A stretch of DNA of 64,000 bases, taken from Proteobacteria bacterium UBA2363. GTDB lineage: Bacteria > Pseudomonadota > Gammaproteobacteria > Xanthomonadales > UBA2363. Shown piece by piece: positions 1 through 8,542 of the stretch; position 1 is the first letter of the stretch, and each line of letters opens with the position of its first letter. The DNA lies in contig DDTN01000045.1 in the NCBI GenBank assembly GCA_002344355.1, positions 1-64,000 of the forward strand, read 5' to 3'. Both the position numbers and the translations under genes were made by a program. Below the pieces are notes generated by a model. The model was not told the origin of the DNA. It saw only the letters and a program-made list of their open reading frames with translations, and searched no databases.

Positions 1-1
1 C

Positions 2-139
2 TACGGCCGCGCCATGCAGCAGGCGGCGCTCAAGCTGTGGGCGGCCGACATGGCCGGCAATTACGGCAAGGCGCAGCAGACCGTCTACGAGCGCGCCCGC
101 GCCAACGGCCTGGCCGCGCTCGGCCAGTGGCAGGGCTGA
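2..139 (+). CDS. C-terminal end of an unidentified gene (5' truncated by the window)
   Basis: The frame is open from the first complete codon to TGA at 137-139 and gives 45 residues ending in ALGQWQG. The piece is alanine-rich and looks helical (KLWAADMAGNYGKAQQ...), with no motif I recognise. It lies 125 bp upstream of the three-gene set at 265-3264 on the same strand, so it may be the first member of that set. The family cannot be named from this fragment. Confidence 0.6.
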   Translation, partial: YGRAMQQAALKLWAADMAGNYGKAQQTVYERARANGLAALGQWQG

Positions 140-264
140 AGCCGTCCGACCCTGACTTCCGTAACTTGCCCGTCCGCGGGCACCTGCCACACTGGCGGCG
201 CCGGCCGGGACCTTCCCGCCGGCGCCGCTTCGTTTCCATGACCCGTTTCGAGGATCCAGCCGCG

Positions 265-1458
265 ATGAACGCGATCACCGTGCAGCCCCTCAAGCAGCTC
301 GACAAGGCCCTGTCCGGCCTGCGCCAGATCGGCCTGCTGCCCGCCGACACCCGGTCCGAGGAGGCGCCGGTGGTGGCGCTGATCGACCGCATCGCCCACC
401 TCGACCAGGACAAGGCGGTGGCGATCGCGCGCACCCTGGCCCAGGCCAGCCTGTTCAACCAGGTGGTCCGCGACAACATCGACGCGATGCGCATCGGCGA
501 ACGCTACAAGGCGATCGCCCAGGGCTTCGATTCGATCCGCGACGACGCCAGGCGGATGGTCGAGCAGGTCGAGGACGGCCGCATCGACACCTTCGAGCGC
601 CTGTCCAACATCTGGATGAAGGTGACCCGCGGCGACATCCCGGCGCGCTTCGACAGGATCCGCGGCACCTACCTGGAGGTCGCCGCCGATTCGCGCGACC
701 AGATCCAGCGCGAACAGGTGATCCTGGAGGCCTACCGCGACTTCCGGGTCGCCCTGAAGGAGTCGCAGGTGCTGGCCTTCGGCCTGCTGCGCCAGGCCGA
801 GGCGGTGCTCGAGCAGGCGCGTGCCGCGCTCGCCCAGGCCGGGCAGGCCCTGGCCGATGCCGGCACCGACGACCGCGAGGCGCTGGCCGGGCTGGAGCTG
901 GAGCGCGACCGCCGGCTGCGCGAGGTGCAGGACGAGGACAAGCGCTACCAGATCGCCAAGGACCTGGCCGAGAACCTGTCGATCGCCTACAACACCTCCG
1001 AGGTGATCATGGCGCGGCTGATGCAGATCACCGACGCCAAGGAGCGCGTGTACTCGCAGGCGGTGACCTTCTTCGGGACCAACGAGACGGTGTTCACCGC
1101 GCTGTCGGCCTCGTTCACCGGCATGCACGGCCTGCACGAGTCGACCCAGACCCTGGAGGCCATGAAGGAAGGCATCAACAAGAGCCTGGAGACCCTGGGC
1201 GAGGTCGGCGACGCGGTCCAGGAGGCGGCGATCCGCGCCGGCTACGGCCCGACCATCCGCGCCGAGTCGGTGCAGAAGCTGGTCGACGCCGTGGTCGGCT
1301 TCCAGCAGCGGGCGCAGGCGATCGTCGAGGAGATGCGCGCGCTGTCCGAGCGCAACGAGATCGAGGTGCGCGAGGCGGTCGAGGACGGCAAGCGCCGCCT
1401 GGTCGAGCTGGCCAGCCAGGCGCGGTCGCTGCCGGGTCCGGCGGCGACCGGCGCCTGA
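265..1458 (+). CDS. Large alpha-helical protein of unknown function (TelA-like layout)
   Basis: 397 residues. The ATG at 265 is preferred because AGGA lies about 10 nt before it; an in-frame ATG at 238 has no ribosome-binding site. The product has no signal peptide or membrane segment and is almost entirely predicted helix. Residues ~120-300 are heptad-rich with many Arg/Glu/Ala. The most ordered block is ~250-320 (TSEVIMARL, KERVY, FFGTNE, EAMKEGINKSLE). That block loosely recalls C-terminal helices of TelA/KlaA-type proteins, but this is memory, not a search. The next gene starts 22 bp downstream. The product is probably cytoplasmic and acts with the two downstream proteins. Function is unknown. 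Confidence 0.8.
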   Translation: MNAITVQPLKQLDKALSGLRQIGLLPADTRSEEAPVVALIDRIAHLDQDKAVAIARTLAQASLFNQVVRDNIDAMRIGERYKAIAQGFDSIRDDARRMVEQVEDGRIDTFERLSNIWMKVTRGDIPARFDRIRGTYLEVAADSRDQIQREQVILEAYRDFRVALKESQVLAFGLLRQAEAVLEQARAALAQAGQALADAGTDDREALAGLELERDRRLREVQDEDKRYQIAKDLAENLSIAYNTSEVIMARLMQITDAKERVYSQAVTFFGTNETVFTALSASFTGMHGLHESTQTLEAMKEGINKSLETLGEVGDAVQEAAIRAGYGPTIRAESVQKLVDAVVGFQQRAQAIVEEMRALSERNEIEVREAVEDGKRRLVELASQARSLPGPAATGA

Positions 1459-1480
1459 GGCCGCCGGCGGTCCCGCCCCC

Positions 1481-1930
1481 ATGCGACCGGTCCCGCCCGA
1501 GCCTGCGGTCCAGCCGTCGCGTGCAGCGGCGCCGCCGGCGCTGCCCCTGGCCGAGCCTGCAGGCGGCGGCGAGGCCGGCCGCCTGGAGGGGCTCATGCTG
1601 GCCATGGACGTCGTCGACACCCTGCGCCACCAGGTCGACCTCGCCGAGCACGCGCTGTCCGAGCGCGAGCGCGACGCCGCCCTGGTGGCCCGGATCCGGT
1701 CGATCTACGCCGGCCAGGGCATCGAGGTCAGCGACGCGGTGATCGTCGAGGGGGTCGAGGCGCTCAAGCGCGACCGCTTCGTGTACCGGCCGCCGCGACC
1801 GGGTCCGGGACGCCTGCTGGCGCGCATGTACGTGGCGCGCGACCGGGCCTGGCCCTGGCTGCTGGCTGCGGGTGTCCTGGTCGCGGTCGCCTGGCTGCTG
1901 GCGCGGCTGCTCGCGGGCCTGCTGCCATGA
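1481..1930 (+). CDS. Small tail-anchored membrane protein, DUF6384-like
   Basis: 149 residues. Residues 1-35 are Pro/Ala-rich. The middle carries the block MLAMDVVDTLRH followed by IRSIYAGQGIEVSDAVIVEGVEALKRDRF, which I associate with the DUF6384 family; confidence in that name is moderate. Residues ~124-147 form one hydrophobic helix (WPWLLAAGVLVAVAWLL) at the very C-terminus, so the protein should be inserted as a tail anchor with its domain in the cytoplasm. The stop overlaps the start of the next gene (ATGA at 1927-1930), indicating translational coupling. It is the only membrane-embedded member of the set and could dock the flanking helical proteins at the inner membrane. Confidence 0.8.
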   Translation: MRPVPPEPAVQPSRAAAPPALPLAEPAGGGEAGRLEGLMLAMDVVDTLRHQVDLAEHALSERERDAALVARIRSIYAGQGIEVSDAVIVEGVEALKRDRFVYRPPRPGPGRLLARMYVARDRAWPWLLAAGVLVAVAWLLARLLAGLLP

Positions 1931-3264
1931 TCCGAGGCAACCGCGCCTATGCCGAGATCAACGGCCGCATCGAGTCGTTGCGCGGCCAGGTCGCCGCGCA
2001 GGCCCGGCGGATGGGCGTGCTGAGCGCGCGGATCGAACAGCTCCACGCCGAGGAGGCGCGGCACGCCGCCGGGTTGGCCAAGGTGCGCCTGGATGCGGTG
2101 CAGGCCAGCGAGGCCGGCGAGGTGCTCGGCCGCGCCGAGCGGGTCGCCGCCGGCGAGATGGCGCGCTGGCAGGCCGCCCTGGACGCGGTGGAGTCCGAGC
2201 TGGGCACCTCGCAGGCGCGCCAGCAGGACCTGGAGCGGCAGCGCGAGACCCTGTCCGATGCGATCGACCGGCGCCGGGACGAGCGGGCGCGCCTGGCCAG
2301 CGCGGTGGCGGCGCGCCACGGCGACGATCCGCAATGGCGGGCCCAGTCGGAACGGATGCAGGCGCTGGCCTCGCAGGCCACGCTGGCCCTGGACAAGGCG
2401 GCCCTGGCCCAGGCCGACCGCCTGGACAAGGGCCGGCCCTATGAGGAGGACCCGCTGTTCGCCTACCTCTGGCGGCGCGGCTACGGCGGCCCGGAGTACC
2501 GGGCCGGCGCCCTGGTCCGCCTGCTCGATGGCTGGGTGGCGCGGCGCGTGGGCTGGCCGGTCGCGTCGCGCGACTACCGGTTGCTCACGGCGCTGCCCCT
2601 GCACCTGGCCGCGCATGCCCGGCGCCTGGAGGCCGACCGTGCCGAGGCGCAACAGGCGCTGTCGCGGCGCGAGGCCCAGCTGCTCGCCGAAGCCGGCGAC
2701 GACCGGCTGGCGGCCGCGCAGGCCGAGGACGAGACGCGCCTGGCCGCGCTGCTGCCGGTGCTCGCTGCGGAGGAAGCGCGTCATGGCGGGCTGCTGGCGC
2801 GCCGCGCCGAACTCGCCCAGGGCGGCGACGAGTTCACGCGCCGGGCGCTGGAGGCGCTGCAGGCCGCGATCGCCGGCATTCCCGCCGAGCGCCTGACCCA
2901 GGCCGCCGAAGGCACCGGGCGCGTCGACGACGACCACCACGCCGCGGCGATCGCCGACCTGCGCGGCCAGCGCACCGCCCTGGAGCGCGACCTGGCGGCG
3001 GCGCGAAGCGACCACGCGGGCGCGCTCGCCGGGCTCGACCGGGTCGAGGCGCTGCGCAAGCGCTTCCGGCAGTCCGGCTACGACCATCGCGACTCCGAGC
3101 TGGACGACGGCCTGGACTGGACCGGCCTGCTCGATGGCGTGCTGCGCGGCGCGCTCGAACTGGCGCGCGCCTGGGAGCAGGTGACCGGCCACCAGCGCTT
3201 CAGGGTGGCCAAGGGCATGCGCGTGCCGGACGGCCTGTTCGACGACGGCCGCAAACGCGACTGA
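1927..3264 (+). CDS. Long coiled-coil protein of unknown function
   Basis: 445 residues. Residues 1-140 and ~230-380 are long heptad-like stretches (AEINGRIESLRGQ..., EADRAEAQQALSRREAQ...). They are separated by a more globular segment at ~165-215 with aromatic residues (PLFAYLWRRGYGGPEY) and a short C-terminal domain (QVTGHQRFRVAKGMRVPDGLF). There is no signal peptide or transmembrane helix. It starts inside the stop codon of the DUF6384-like gene, so the stoichiometry of the two is probably linked. Nothing in it is catalytic by inspection. A structural or scaffold role is plausible but unproven. Confidence 0.8.
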   Translation: MIRGNRAYAEINGRIESLRGQVAAQARRMGVLSARIEQLHAEEARHAAGLAKVRLDAVQASEAGEVLGRAERVAAGEMARWQAALDAVESELGTSQARQQDLERQRETLSDAIDRRRDERARLASAVAARHGDDPQWRAQSERMQALASQATLALDKAALAQADRLDKGRPYEEDPLFAYLWRRGYGGPEYRAGALVRLLDGWVARRVGWPVASRDYRLLTALPLHLAAHARRLEADRAEAQQALSRREAQLLAEAGDDRLAAAQAEDETRLAALLPVLAAEEARHGGLLARRAELAQGGDEFTRRALEALQAAIAGIPAERLTQAAEGTGRVDDDHHAAAIADLRGQRTALERDLAAARSDHAGALAGLDRVEALRKRFRQSGYDHRDSELDDGLDWTGLLDGVLRGALELARAWEQVTGHQRFRVAKGMRVPDGLFDDGRKRD

Positions 3265-3385
3265 CGGCAAACGGCCGGGCGCGACCAGGACCTCCTTCCG
3301 GCGCAGCGGGCGAGCCGATGCGAGTGCCGGCATCGGCGAACCGTGGGCGCCGCCGGATGTCCACGGAGGCACCACACTTGCGCAG

Positions 3386-3391
3386 TATCAT
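3386..3391 (+). promoter_or_regulatory. Candidate -10 box for the RND efflux operon
   Basis: TATCAT lies in the 215-bp gap between the coiled-coil gene and the efflux adaptor, about 90 nt before the chosen start at 3480. No convincing -35 element precedes it. If used, the leader would be about 85 nt. Confidence 0.35.
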
Positions 3392-3479
3392 CAGCCACAT
3401 AGCCGCCAGTCGGCGGCCAGGATCGCGGCTGCCCGGCGCCGGTACCCCTCCGGCGCCCCCGGCCACCCCTGCCACACGG

Positions 3480-4604
3480 ATGTCTGTCATGCCGCAATCG
3501 CGCCCCTCCTCCGCGCGCACCGCACGCGCAGCCGGCTTCGCGCTGGCCGCCGGCCTCCTGCTGTCCGCCTGCGGCGGCGGCGGCGGCCAGGCGCCGCGCG
3601 GCGCGGCGCCGCCGGCGACCGTCACCGCCCAGACCGTGGCGATGTCGGCCTGGACCGACACCATCGAGGCGCTGGGCACCGCCCAGGCCAACGAGTCGGT
3701 GACGCTCACCGCCAAGGTCACCGAGGTGGTCCGCTCGATCCGCTTCGGCGACGGCGACCTGGTGCGCCGCGGCGACGTCCTGGTCGAGCTGACCGGCGAG
3801 GCCGAGGTCGCCAACCTGCGCGAGGCGCAGGCCGCGCTGAACGAGGCCCAGCAGCAGCTCGAGCGGCTGGAGCCGCTGGTCGCCCAGGGCACCCTGCCGC
3901 GCGCCCAGCTCGACACCCAGCGTTCGATGCGCGACAGCGCGCGGGCCCGCGCCGACGCGATTCGGGCCAGGCTGTCCGAGCGCGTCGTCACCGCACCCTT
4001 CGACGGCGTGCTCGGCTTCCGGCAGGTTTCCGAGGGCGCCCTGGTCAGTCCGGGCACGGTGATCACCACGCTGGACGACATCTCGGTGATCAAGCTCGAC
4101 TTCAGCGTGCCGGAGGCGCTGATGGCCGGCCTTGCCGAGGGCCAGGACATCGCGGCCAGCAGCATCGCCTTCCCTGACAGCGAGTTCAGGGGCGTGGTGA
4201 CCTCGATCGGCAGCCGCGTCGATCCGGTCAGCCGCGCGGTGACCGTGCGCGCCGAGCTGCCCAATCCCGAGGGCCTGCTGAAGCCGGGCATGCTGATGAC
4301 CGTGGCGCTGATGAGCGCGCCGCGCCAGGCCCTGGTGATCCCCGAGCTGTCGCTGATCCAGGTCGGCAACCGGCAGTCGGTGTTCGTGGTGCGCGGCGAC
4401 GGTACCGTCGAGGAAGTGCCGGTGCGCGCCGGCGCGCGCCGGCGCGGCGAGGTCGAGATCGTGCAGGGCCTGAACGTCGGCGAGTCGATCGTCGTCGAGG
4501 GCGTCGGCAAGCTGCGCTCCGGGCAGGCGGTCGCCGTGGTCGGCCAGGGGCCGGCGGTCCCGCCCGGACCCGACGAGGCCGTCGCCGGCGGCGGGGGTGC
4601 CTGA
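3480..4604 (+). CDS. RND efflux periplasmic adaptor (membrane fusion) lipoprotein
   Basis: 374 residues from ATG 3480; an in-frame ATG at 3489 is equally possible. The frame is open back to 3318, but that would put ~55 unstructured residues ahead of a clear lipoprotein signal (AAGLLLSAC, lipidated Cys31). The rest follows the HlyD/AcrA plan: a first lipoyl half (TLTAKVTEVVRSIRFGDGDLVRRGDVLVELTG), a short alpha-hairpin (LREAQAALNEAQQQLERLEPLVAQG), a second lipoyl half (VTAPFDGVLGFRQVSEGALV) and beta-barrel and membrane-proximal domains. It would link the pump at 4608 to an outer-membrane channel, which is not encoded here. The pump begins 3 bp after its stop. Substrate cannot be predicted. Confidence 0.93.
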   Translation: MSVMPQSRPSSARTARAAGFALAAGLLLSACGGGGGQAPRGAAPPATVTAQTVAMSAWTDTIEALGTAQANESVTLTAKVTEVVRSIRFGDGDLVRRGDVLVELTGEAEVANLREAQAALNEAQQQLERLEPLVAQGTLPRAQLDTQRSMRDSARARADAIRARLSERVVTAPFDGVLGFRQVSEGALVSPGTVITTLDDISVIKLDFSVPEALMAGLAEGQDIAASSIAFPDSEFRGVVTSIGSRVDPVSRAVTVRAELPNPEGLLKPGMLMTVALMSAPRQALVIPELSLIQVGNRQSVFVVRGDGTVEEVPVRAGARRRGEVEIVQGLNVGESIVVEGVGKLRSGQAVAVVGQGPAVPPGPDEAVAGGGGA

Positions 4605-4607
4605 GCC

Positions 4608-7600
4608 GTGATCCTCTCCGACGTCTCGATCAAGCGCCCGGTGTTCGCCACGGTGATGAGCCTGCTGCTCATCGTCCTCGGCGTCATGGCCTTCACCCGC
4701 CTGACCCTGCGCGAGCTGCCGGCGATCGATCCGCCCGTGGTCTCGGTGTCGGTCGTCTATCCGGGCGCCTCGGCGGCGGTCGTCGAGACCCGGATCACCC
4801 AGGTCCTGGAGGACGCCGTCAGCGGCATCGAGGGCATCGAGACCCTGCAGTCGCGCAGCGTCAACGGCCGCGCCTCGCTGACCCTGGAGTTCCGGCTCAG
4901 CCGCGACATCGAGGCCGCCGCCAACGACGTGCGCGACAGCATCAGCCGCGTCCTCAACCGGCTGCCCCCGGAGGCCGACCCGCCGCAGGTGGAGAAGGCC
5001 GAGAGCGATGCCGAGACCATCATGTGGCTGAACATGAGTTCGACCACGATGGACACCCTGGAGCTGTCCGATTTCGCGGACCGCTACGTGGTCGACCGCC
5101 TGGCCGCCCTGGACGGCGTCGCCCAGGTCCGGATCGGCGGCCAGCAGCGCTACGCCATGCGCATCTGGCTGGACCGCACCGCCCTTGCCGCGCGCGGCCT
5201 TGCCGTCGCCGATGTCGAGACGGCGCTGGCGCGCGAGAACATCGAGCTGCCGGCCGGTCGCCTGGAATCGGCCGAGCGCGACTTCACCCTGCGCGTGCAG
5301 CGCAGCTACCAGCGCCCCGAGGATTTCGCGCAGATCGCCCTGGCGCGCGGCGAGGACGGCTACGTCGTGCGCATCGGCGACGTCGCCCGGGTCGAGCTGG
5401 CCTCGGCCGAGCGGCGCGCCTACTTCCGCAGCAACGGCGCCCCCAACGTCGGCCTGGGCATCGTCAAGACCTCCACGGCGAACAGCCTGGACGTCGCCCG
5501 CGCCGCCCGCGACGAGGCGGTGGAGATCCAGCAGTCCCTGCCGGAAGGCACCCAGATCTTCGTCGCCTTCGACAGCACGGTGTTCATCGACGCCGCGGTC
5601 AAGCGCGTCTACTGGACCCTGTTCGAGGCGCTGGCGCTGGTCCTGGTGGTGATCTACCTGTTCCTGGGCAGCCTGCGCGCCGCGATCATCCCGGCGGTGA
5701 CCGTGCCGGTCTGCCTGGTCGCCGCCTTCGTCGCGCTCGCGGCGTTCGGCTTCAGCATCAACCTGCTGACCCTGCTGGCCCTGGTGCTGTGCATCGGACT
5801 GGTGGTCGACGACGCCATCGTCGTCCTGGAGAACGTGCAGCGCCGCGCCGACCTCGGCGAGCCGCCGCTGGTCGCCTCGCGCCGGGGTACCGCCCAGGTG
5901 GCGTTCGCGGTGATCGCCACCACCGCGGTGCTGGTCGCGGTGTTCCTGCCGGTCGGGTTCATGGAGGGCAACACCGGCCGCCTGTTCCGCGAGCTGTCGG
6001 TGGCGCTCGCCGGCGCGGTCGCGATCTCCGCCTTCGTCGCCCTGACGCTGACGCCGATGATGTGCAGCAAGCTGGTGCGCCCGCACCAGCAGCCGCGCGG
6101 CCTGAACCGCTGGCTGCAGGGGCGGCTCGACGCGCTGGGGCGCGGCTACCGGCGGGCGATCGAGCGCACCGTCGGCCGGCCCCTGCTGTTCGGGCTGGTG
6201 ATGGTCGCCAGCGTGGTCGCCAGCGCGATGATGTTCGTCGCCGTGCCCAAGGAGCTGGCGCCGCCGGAGGACCGCGGCGCCTTCTTCGTGATGGTCTCCG
6301 GCCCCGAGGGCGCCGGCTACGACTACACGGTCGGCCAGATGCAGCAGGTCGAGGACGTGCTGATGCCCCTGGTCGGAGAAGACGGTCCCCTGCAGCGCGC
6401 CAACGTCCGCGTGCCCGGCGGCTTCGGCGCCAGCGAGGAGATGCACACCGGCATGGTGATCGTGTTCCTCAAGGACTGGAGCGAGCGCAGCGTCACCACC
6501 AACGACGTGGTCACCGGCCTGCGCGGCGATTTCGACCGCCTGCCCGGGGTGCGCGCCTTCCCGCAGGTGCGCACCGGGCTGGTGCGCAGCGGCGGGCAGC
6601 CCCTGCAGGTGGTCCTGGGCGGGCCCGACTACGCGGAGCTGGCGCGCTGGCGCGACCTGCTGCTGGCCCGGATGGCCGAGAACCCGCAGCTGTTCGGCGC
6701 CGATTCCGACTACAAGGAGACGCGCCCGCAGTTGCGCATCGAGATCGACCGCGTGCGCGCCTCCGACCTCGGCGTCTCGGTGGCCGAGATCGGCCGCGCC
6801 CTGGAGACCATGATGGGCGGCCGCCGGGTCACCACCTTCGTGCAGGACGGCGAGGAGTACGACGTCATCGTCCAGGCCCAGGAGGCCGACCGCGCCACCC
6901 CCAGCGACCTGCGCAACCTCTACGTGCGCTCGCAGCGCACCGGCGGTCTGGTGCCGCTGGCCAACCTGGTCAGCCTGCAGGAGATCGCCGAGCCGGGCAG
7001 CCTGAACCGCTTCAACCGGCTGCGCGCGATCACGGTCTCCGCGGGCCTGGCGCCCGGCTACCAGCTCGGCGACGCCATCGCCTGGGTCGAGCAGGTGATC
7101 GACGAGGAGCTGCCCGACTACGCGCAGATCGACTGGAAGGGCGAGTCGCGCGAGTACAAGAGCGCCGGCAGCGCCGTGCTGTTCACCTTCGCGATGGCGC
7201 TGCTGGTCGTGTACCTGGTGCTGGCGGCGCAGTTCGAGAGCTTCATCCACCCGCTGGTGATCATGCTGACGGTACCGCTGGCGGTGCTCGGCGCCCTGCT
7301 CGGCCTGTTCGTCACCGGCGGCACCCTCAACCTGTTCAGCCAGATCGGCATCGTCATGCTGGTCGGCCTGGCGGCCAAGAACGGCATCCTGATCGTCGAG
7401 TTCGCCAACCAGTTGCGCGACGAGGGCCGCGCCATCCGCGACGCCATCGTCGAGGCGGCGGCGGTGCGCCTGCGCCCGATCCTGATGACCTCGATCGCCA
7501 CCATCATGGGCGCGATCCCGCTGGTGGTGGCCGGCGGCCCGGGGTCGGCCAGCCGGGCGACGATCGGCGTGGTGGTGATCTTCGGCGTCGCCTTCTCGAC

Positions 7601-7748
7601 CCTGCTGTCGCTGTTCGTGGTGCCCAGCTTCTACGCCCTGCTGGCGCCGTTCACGCGCTCGCCGGAGGCCCTGGCCCGCCGCCTCGAGAAGCTCGAGCAG
7701 GAGACGCCGGAGGCCGCCGGCGGCGTCAGCGCCGGCCTGCCGTCCTGA
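4608..7748 (+). CDS. RND multidrug efflux transporter permease (HAE1 type)
   Basis: 1046 residues from GTG 4608, the usual length for AcrB/MexB-like pumps. The first membrane helix begins at ~residue 12 after the typical start VSIKRPVFATVMSLLL. The proton-relay helix carries GLVVDDAIVVLENV at ~398-411 with the adjacent Asp pair required for transport. A second set of helices follows ~residue 855 (GSAVLFTFAMALLVVYLVLAAQFES), and LAAKNGILIVEFANQ lies near ~920. Two large periplasmic loops are present. With the adaptor at 3480 it forms a proton-driven tripartite exporter. No dedicated regulator lies alongside. Confidence 0.96.
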   Translation: MILSDVSIKRPVFATVMSLLLIVLGVMAFTRLTLRELPAIDPPVVSVSVVYPGASAAVVETRITQVLEDAVSGIEGIETLQSRSVNGRASLTLEFRLSRDIEAAANDVRDSISRVLNRLPPEADPPQVEKAESDAETIMWLNMSSTTMDTLELSDFADRYVVDRLAALDGVAQVRIGGQQRYAMRIWLDRTALAARGLAVADVETALARENIELPAGRLESAERDFTLRVQRSYQRPEDFAQIALARGEDGYVVRIGDVARVELASAERRAYFRSNGAPNVGLGIVKTSTANSLDVARAARDEAVEIQQSLPEGTQIFVAFDSTVFIDAAVKRVYWTLFEALALVLVVIYLFLGSLRAAIIPAVTVPVCLVAAFVALAAFGFSINLLTLLALVLCIGLVVDDAIVVLENVQRRADLGEPPLVASRRGTAQVAFAVIATTAVLVAVFLPVGFMEGNTGRLFRELSVALAGAVAISAFVALTLTPMMCSKLVRPHQQPRGLNRWLQGRLDALGRGYRRAIERTVGRPLLFGLVMVASVVASAMMFVAVPKELAPPEDRGAFFVMVSGPEGAGYDYTVGQMQQVEDVLMPLVGEDGPLQRANVRVPGGFGASEEMHTGMVIVFLKDWSERSVTTNDVVTGLRGDFDRLPGVRAFPQVRTGLVRSGGQPLQVVLGGPDYAELARWRDLLLARMAENPQLFGADSDYKETRPQLRIEIDRVRASDLGVSVAEIGRALETMMGGRRVTTFVQDGEEYDVIVQAQEADRATPSDLRNLYVRSQRTGGLVPLANLVSLQEIAEPGSLNRFNRLRAITVSAGLAPGYQLGDAIAWVEQVIDEELPDYAQIDWKGESREYKSAGSAVLFTFAMALLVVYLVLAAQFESFIHPLVIMLTVPLAVLGALLGLFVTGGTLNLFSQIGIVMLVGLAAKNGILIVEFANQLRDEGRAIRDAIVEAAAVRLRPILMTSIATIMGAIPLVVAGGPGSASRATIGVVVIFGVAFSTLLSLFVVPSFYALLAPFTRSPEALARRLEKLEQETPEAAGGVSAGLPS

Positions 7749-7802
7749 CCGCCCCGCGTCCGCGCGCGATGGCGGCGCCGGGCGATGTCCGGCCGCGCCG
7801 GT

Positions 7803-7825
7803 GCGGCGCCGCGATGGGGCGCCGC
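7803..7825. terminator. Stem-loop between convergent RND pump and rhomboid genes
   Basis: GCGGCGCC at 7803-7810 pairs perfectly with GGCGCCGC at 7818-7825 across a 7-nt loop. It lies in the 85-bp gap between two facing stop codons, so it could end transcripts from both sides. There is no T-tract on either strand. Confidence 0.45.
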
Positions 7826-7833
7826 CCGGGGGC

Positions 7834-8529
7834 TCACAGCGCCCGCAGCCTGCGCATCCGCCGGTAGACCGCCGGCCGGCAGGCCAGGGCGAACAGCATG
7901 CCGGCGACGAAGCCGGCGACGTGGGCGATCCAGGCCACCGCGCCGAAGGTCGGGTTGAGGTAGGCGATCAGCAGCTGCAGCAGGACCCAGAAGCCGATCA
8001 GCCACAGCGCGGGGATCCGCACGAACTCCAGGAACAGGCCGAGCGGTATCACCAGGCCCAGTTGCGAGCGCGGGAACAGGGTCAGGTAGGCGCCGACGAT
8101 GGCGGAGACCGCGCCGCTGGCGCCGACGATGGCGCCGATGCGGTCGGGCATGCTGAGCGCCGCCGAGACGTTGGCGAACGCGCCGCCGACCAGGAACAGG
8201 GCCAGGAACAGGCCGCTGCCCAGGCGGCGTTCGGAGGCCAGGCCGAAGATCAGCAGGAACAGCAGGTTGCCGATCACGTGCAACAGGTCGGCGTGGATCA
8301 GCAGGGCGCTGAGCACCGCCAGGGGGCGCCACTGCGAAAGGTAGCTCGTCCAGCCCTCGCCGACGTCGAACAGCCGCGCCGGCACCAGGCCCCAGCGCTT
8401 GACCAGGGCCAGGAAGTCCTCCGGGTCCAGCGACGACATCCACAGGTAGGCGGAGACGATCAGCGCGAGCAGCAGGGGAGTGGCCCAGCGCAGGTCGCCG
8501 CGGAGACGTTCGTCGACCTGGACGAACAT
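7834..8529 (-). CDS. Rhomboid-family intramembrane serine protease
   Basis: 231 residues with six or seven hydrophobic helices. The family signature is complete: H79-x4-H84-x3-N88 in helix 2 (HADLLHVIGN), the nucleophile Ser138 in GASGA (136-140) and the catalytic His203 in IAHVAGFVAG. Such enzymes cut transmembrane helices of substrate proteins within the bilayer. The gene follows gspB by 13 bp on the same strand and is probably co-transcribed with it, but a link to secretion is only positional. The GASGA form of the motif matches the small soluble-domain-free bacterial rhomboids. Substrate unknown. Confidence 0.93.
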   Translation of the reverse strand: MFVQVDERLRGDLRWATPLLLALIVSAYLWMSSLDPEDFLALVKRWGLVPARLFDVGEGWTSYLSQWRPLAVLSALLIHADLLHVIGNLLFLLIFGLASERRLGSGLFLALFLVGGAFANVSAALSMPDRIGAIVGASGAVSAIVGAYLTLFPRSQLGLVIPLGLFLEFVRIPALWLIGFWVLLQLLIAYLNPTFGAVAWIAHVAGFVAGMLFALACRPAVYRRMRRLRAL

Positions 8530-8542
8530 GTCGGGAGCGCGC

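Noticed and set aside
3318..3479. Upstream start for the efflux adaptor at 3318
   Set aside because: It puts ~55 disordered residues before a lipoprotein signal peptide, which would block lipidation.
3078..7250. A 1390-codon open frame antisense to the RND efflux genes
   Set aside because: Its product is a His/Gln/Gly/Arg-rich string with no domain, mirroring codon bias of the real genes on the other strand. The RND proteins are unmistakable.
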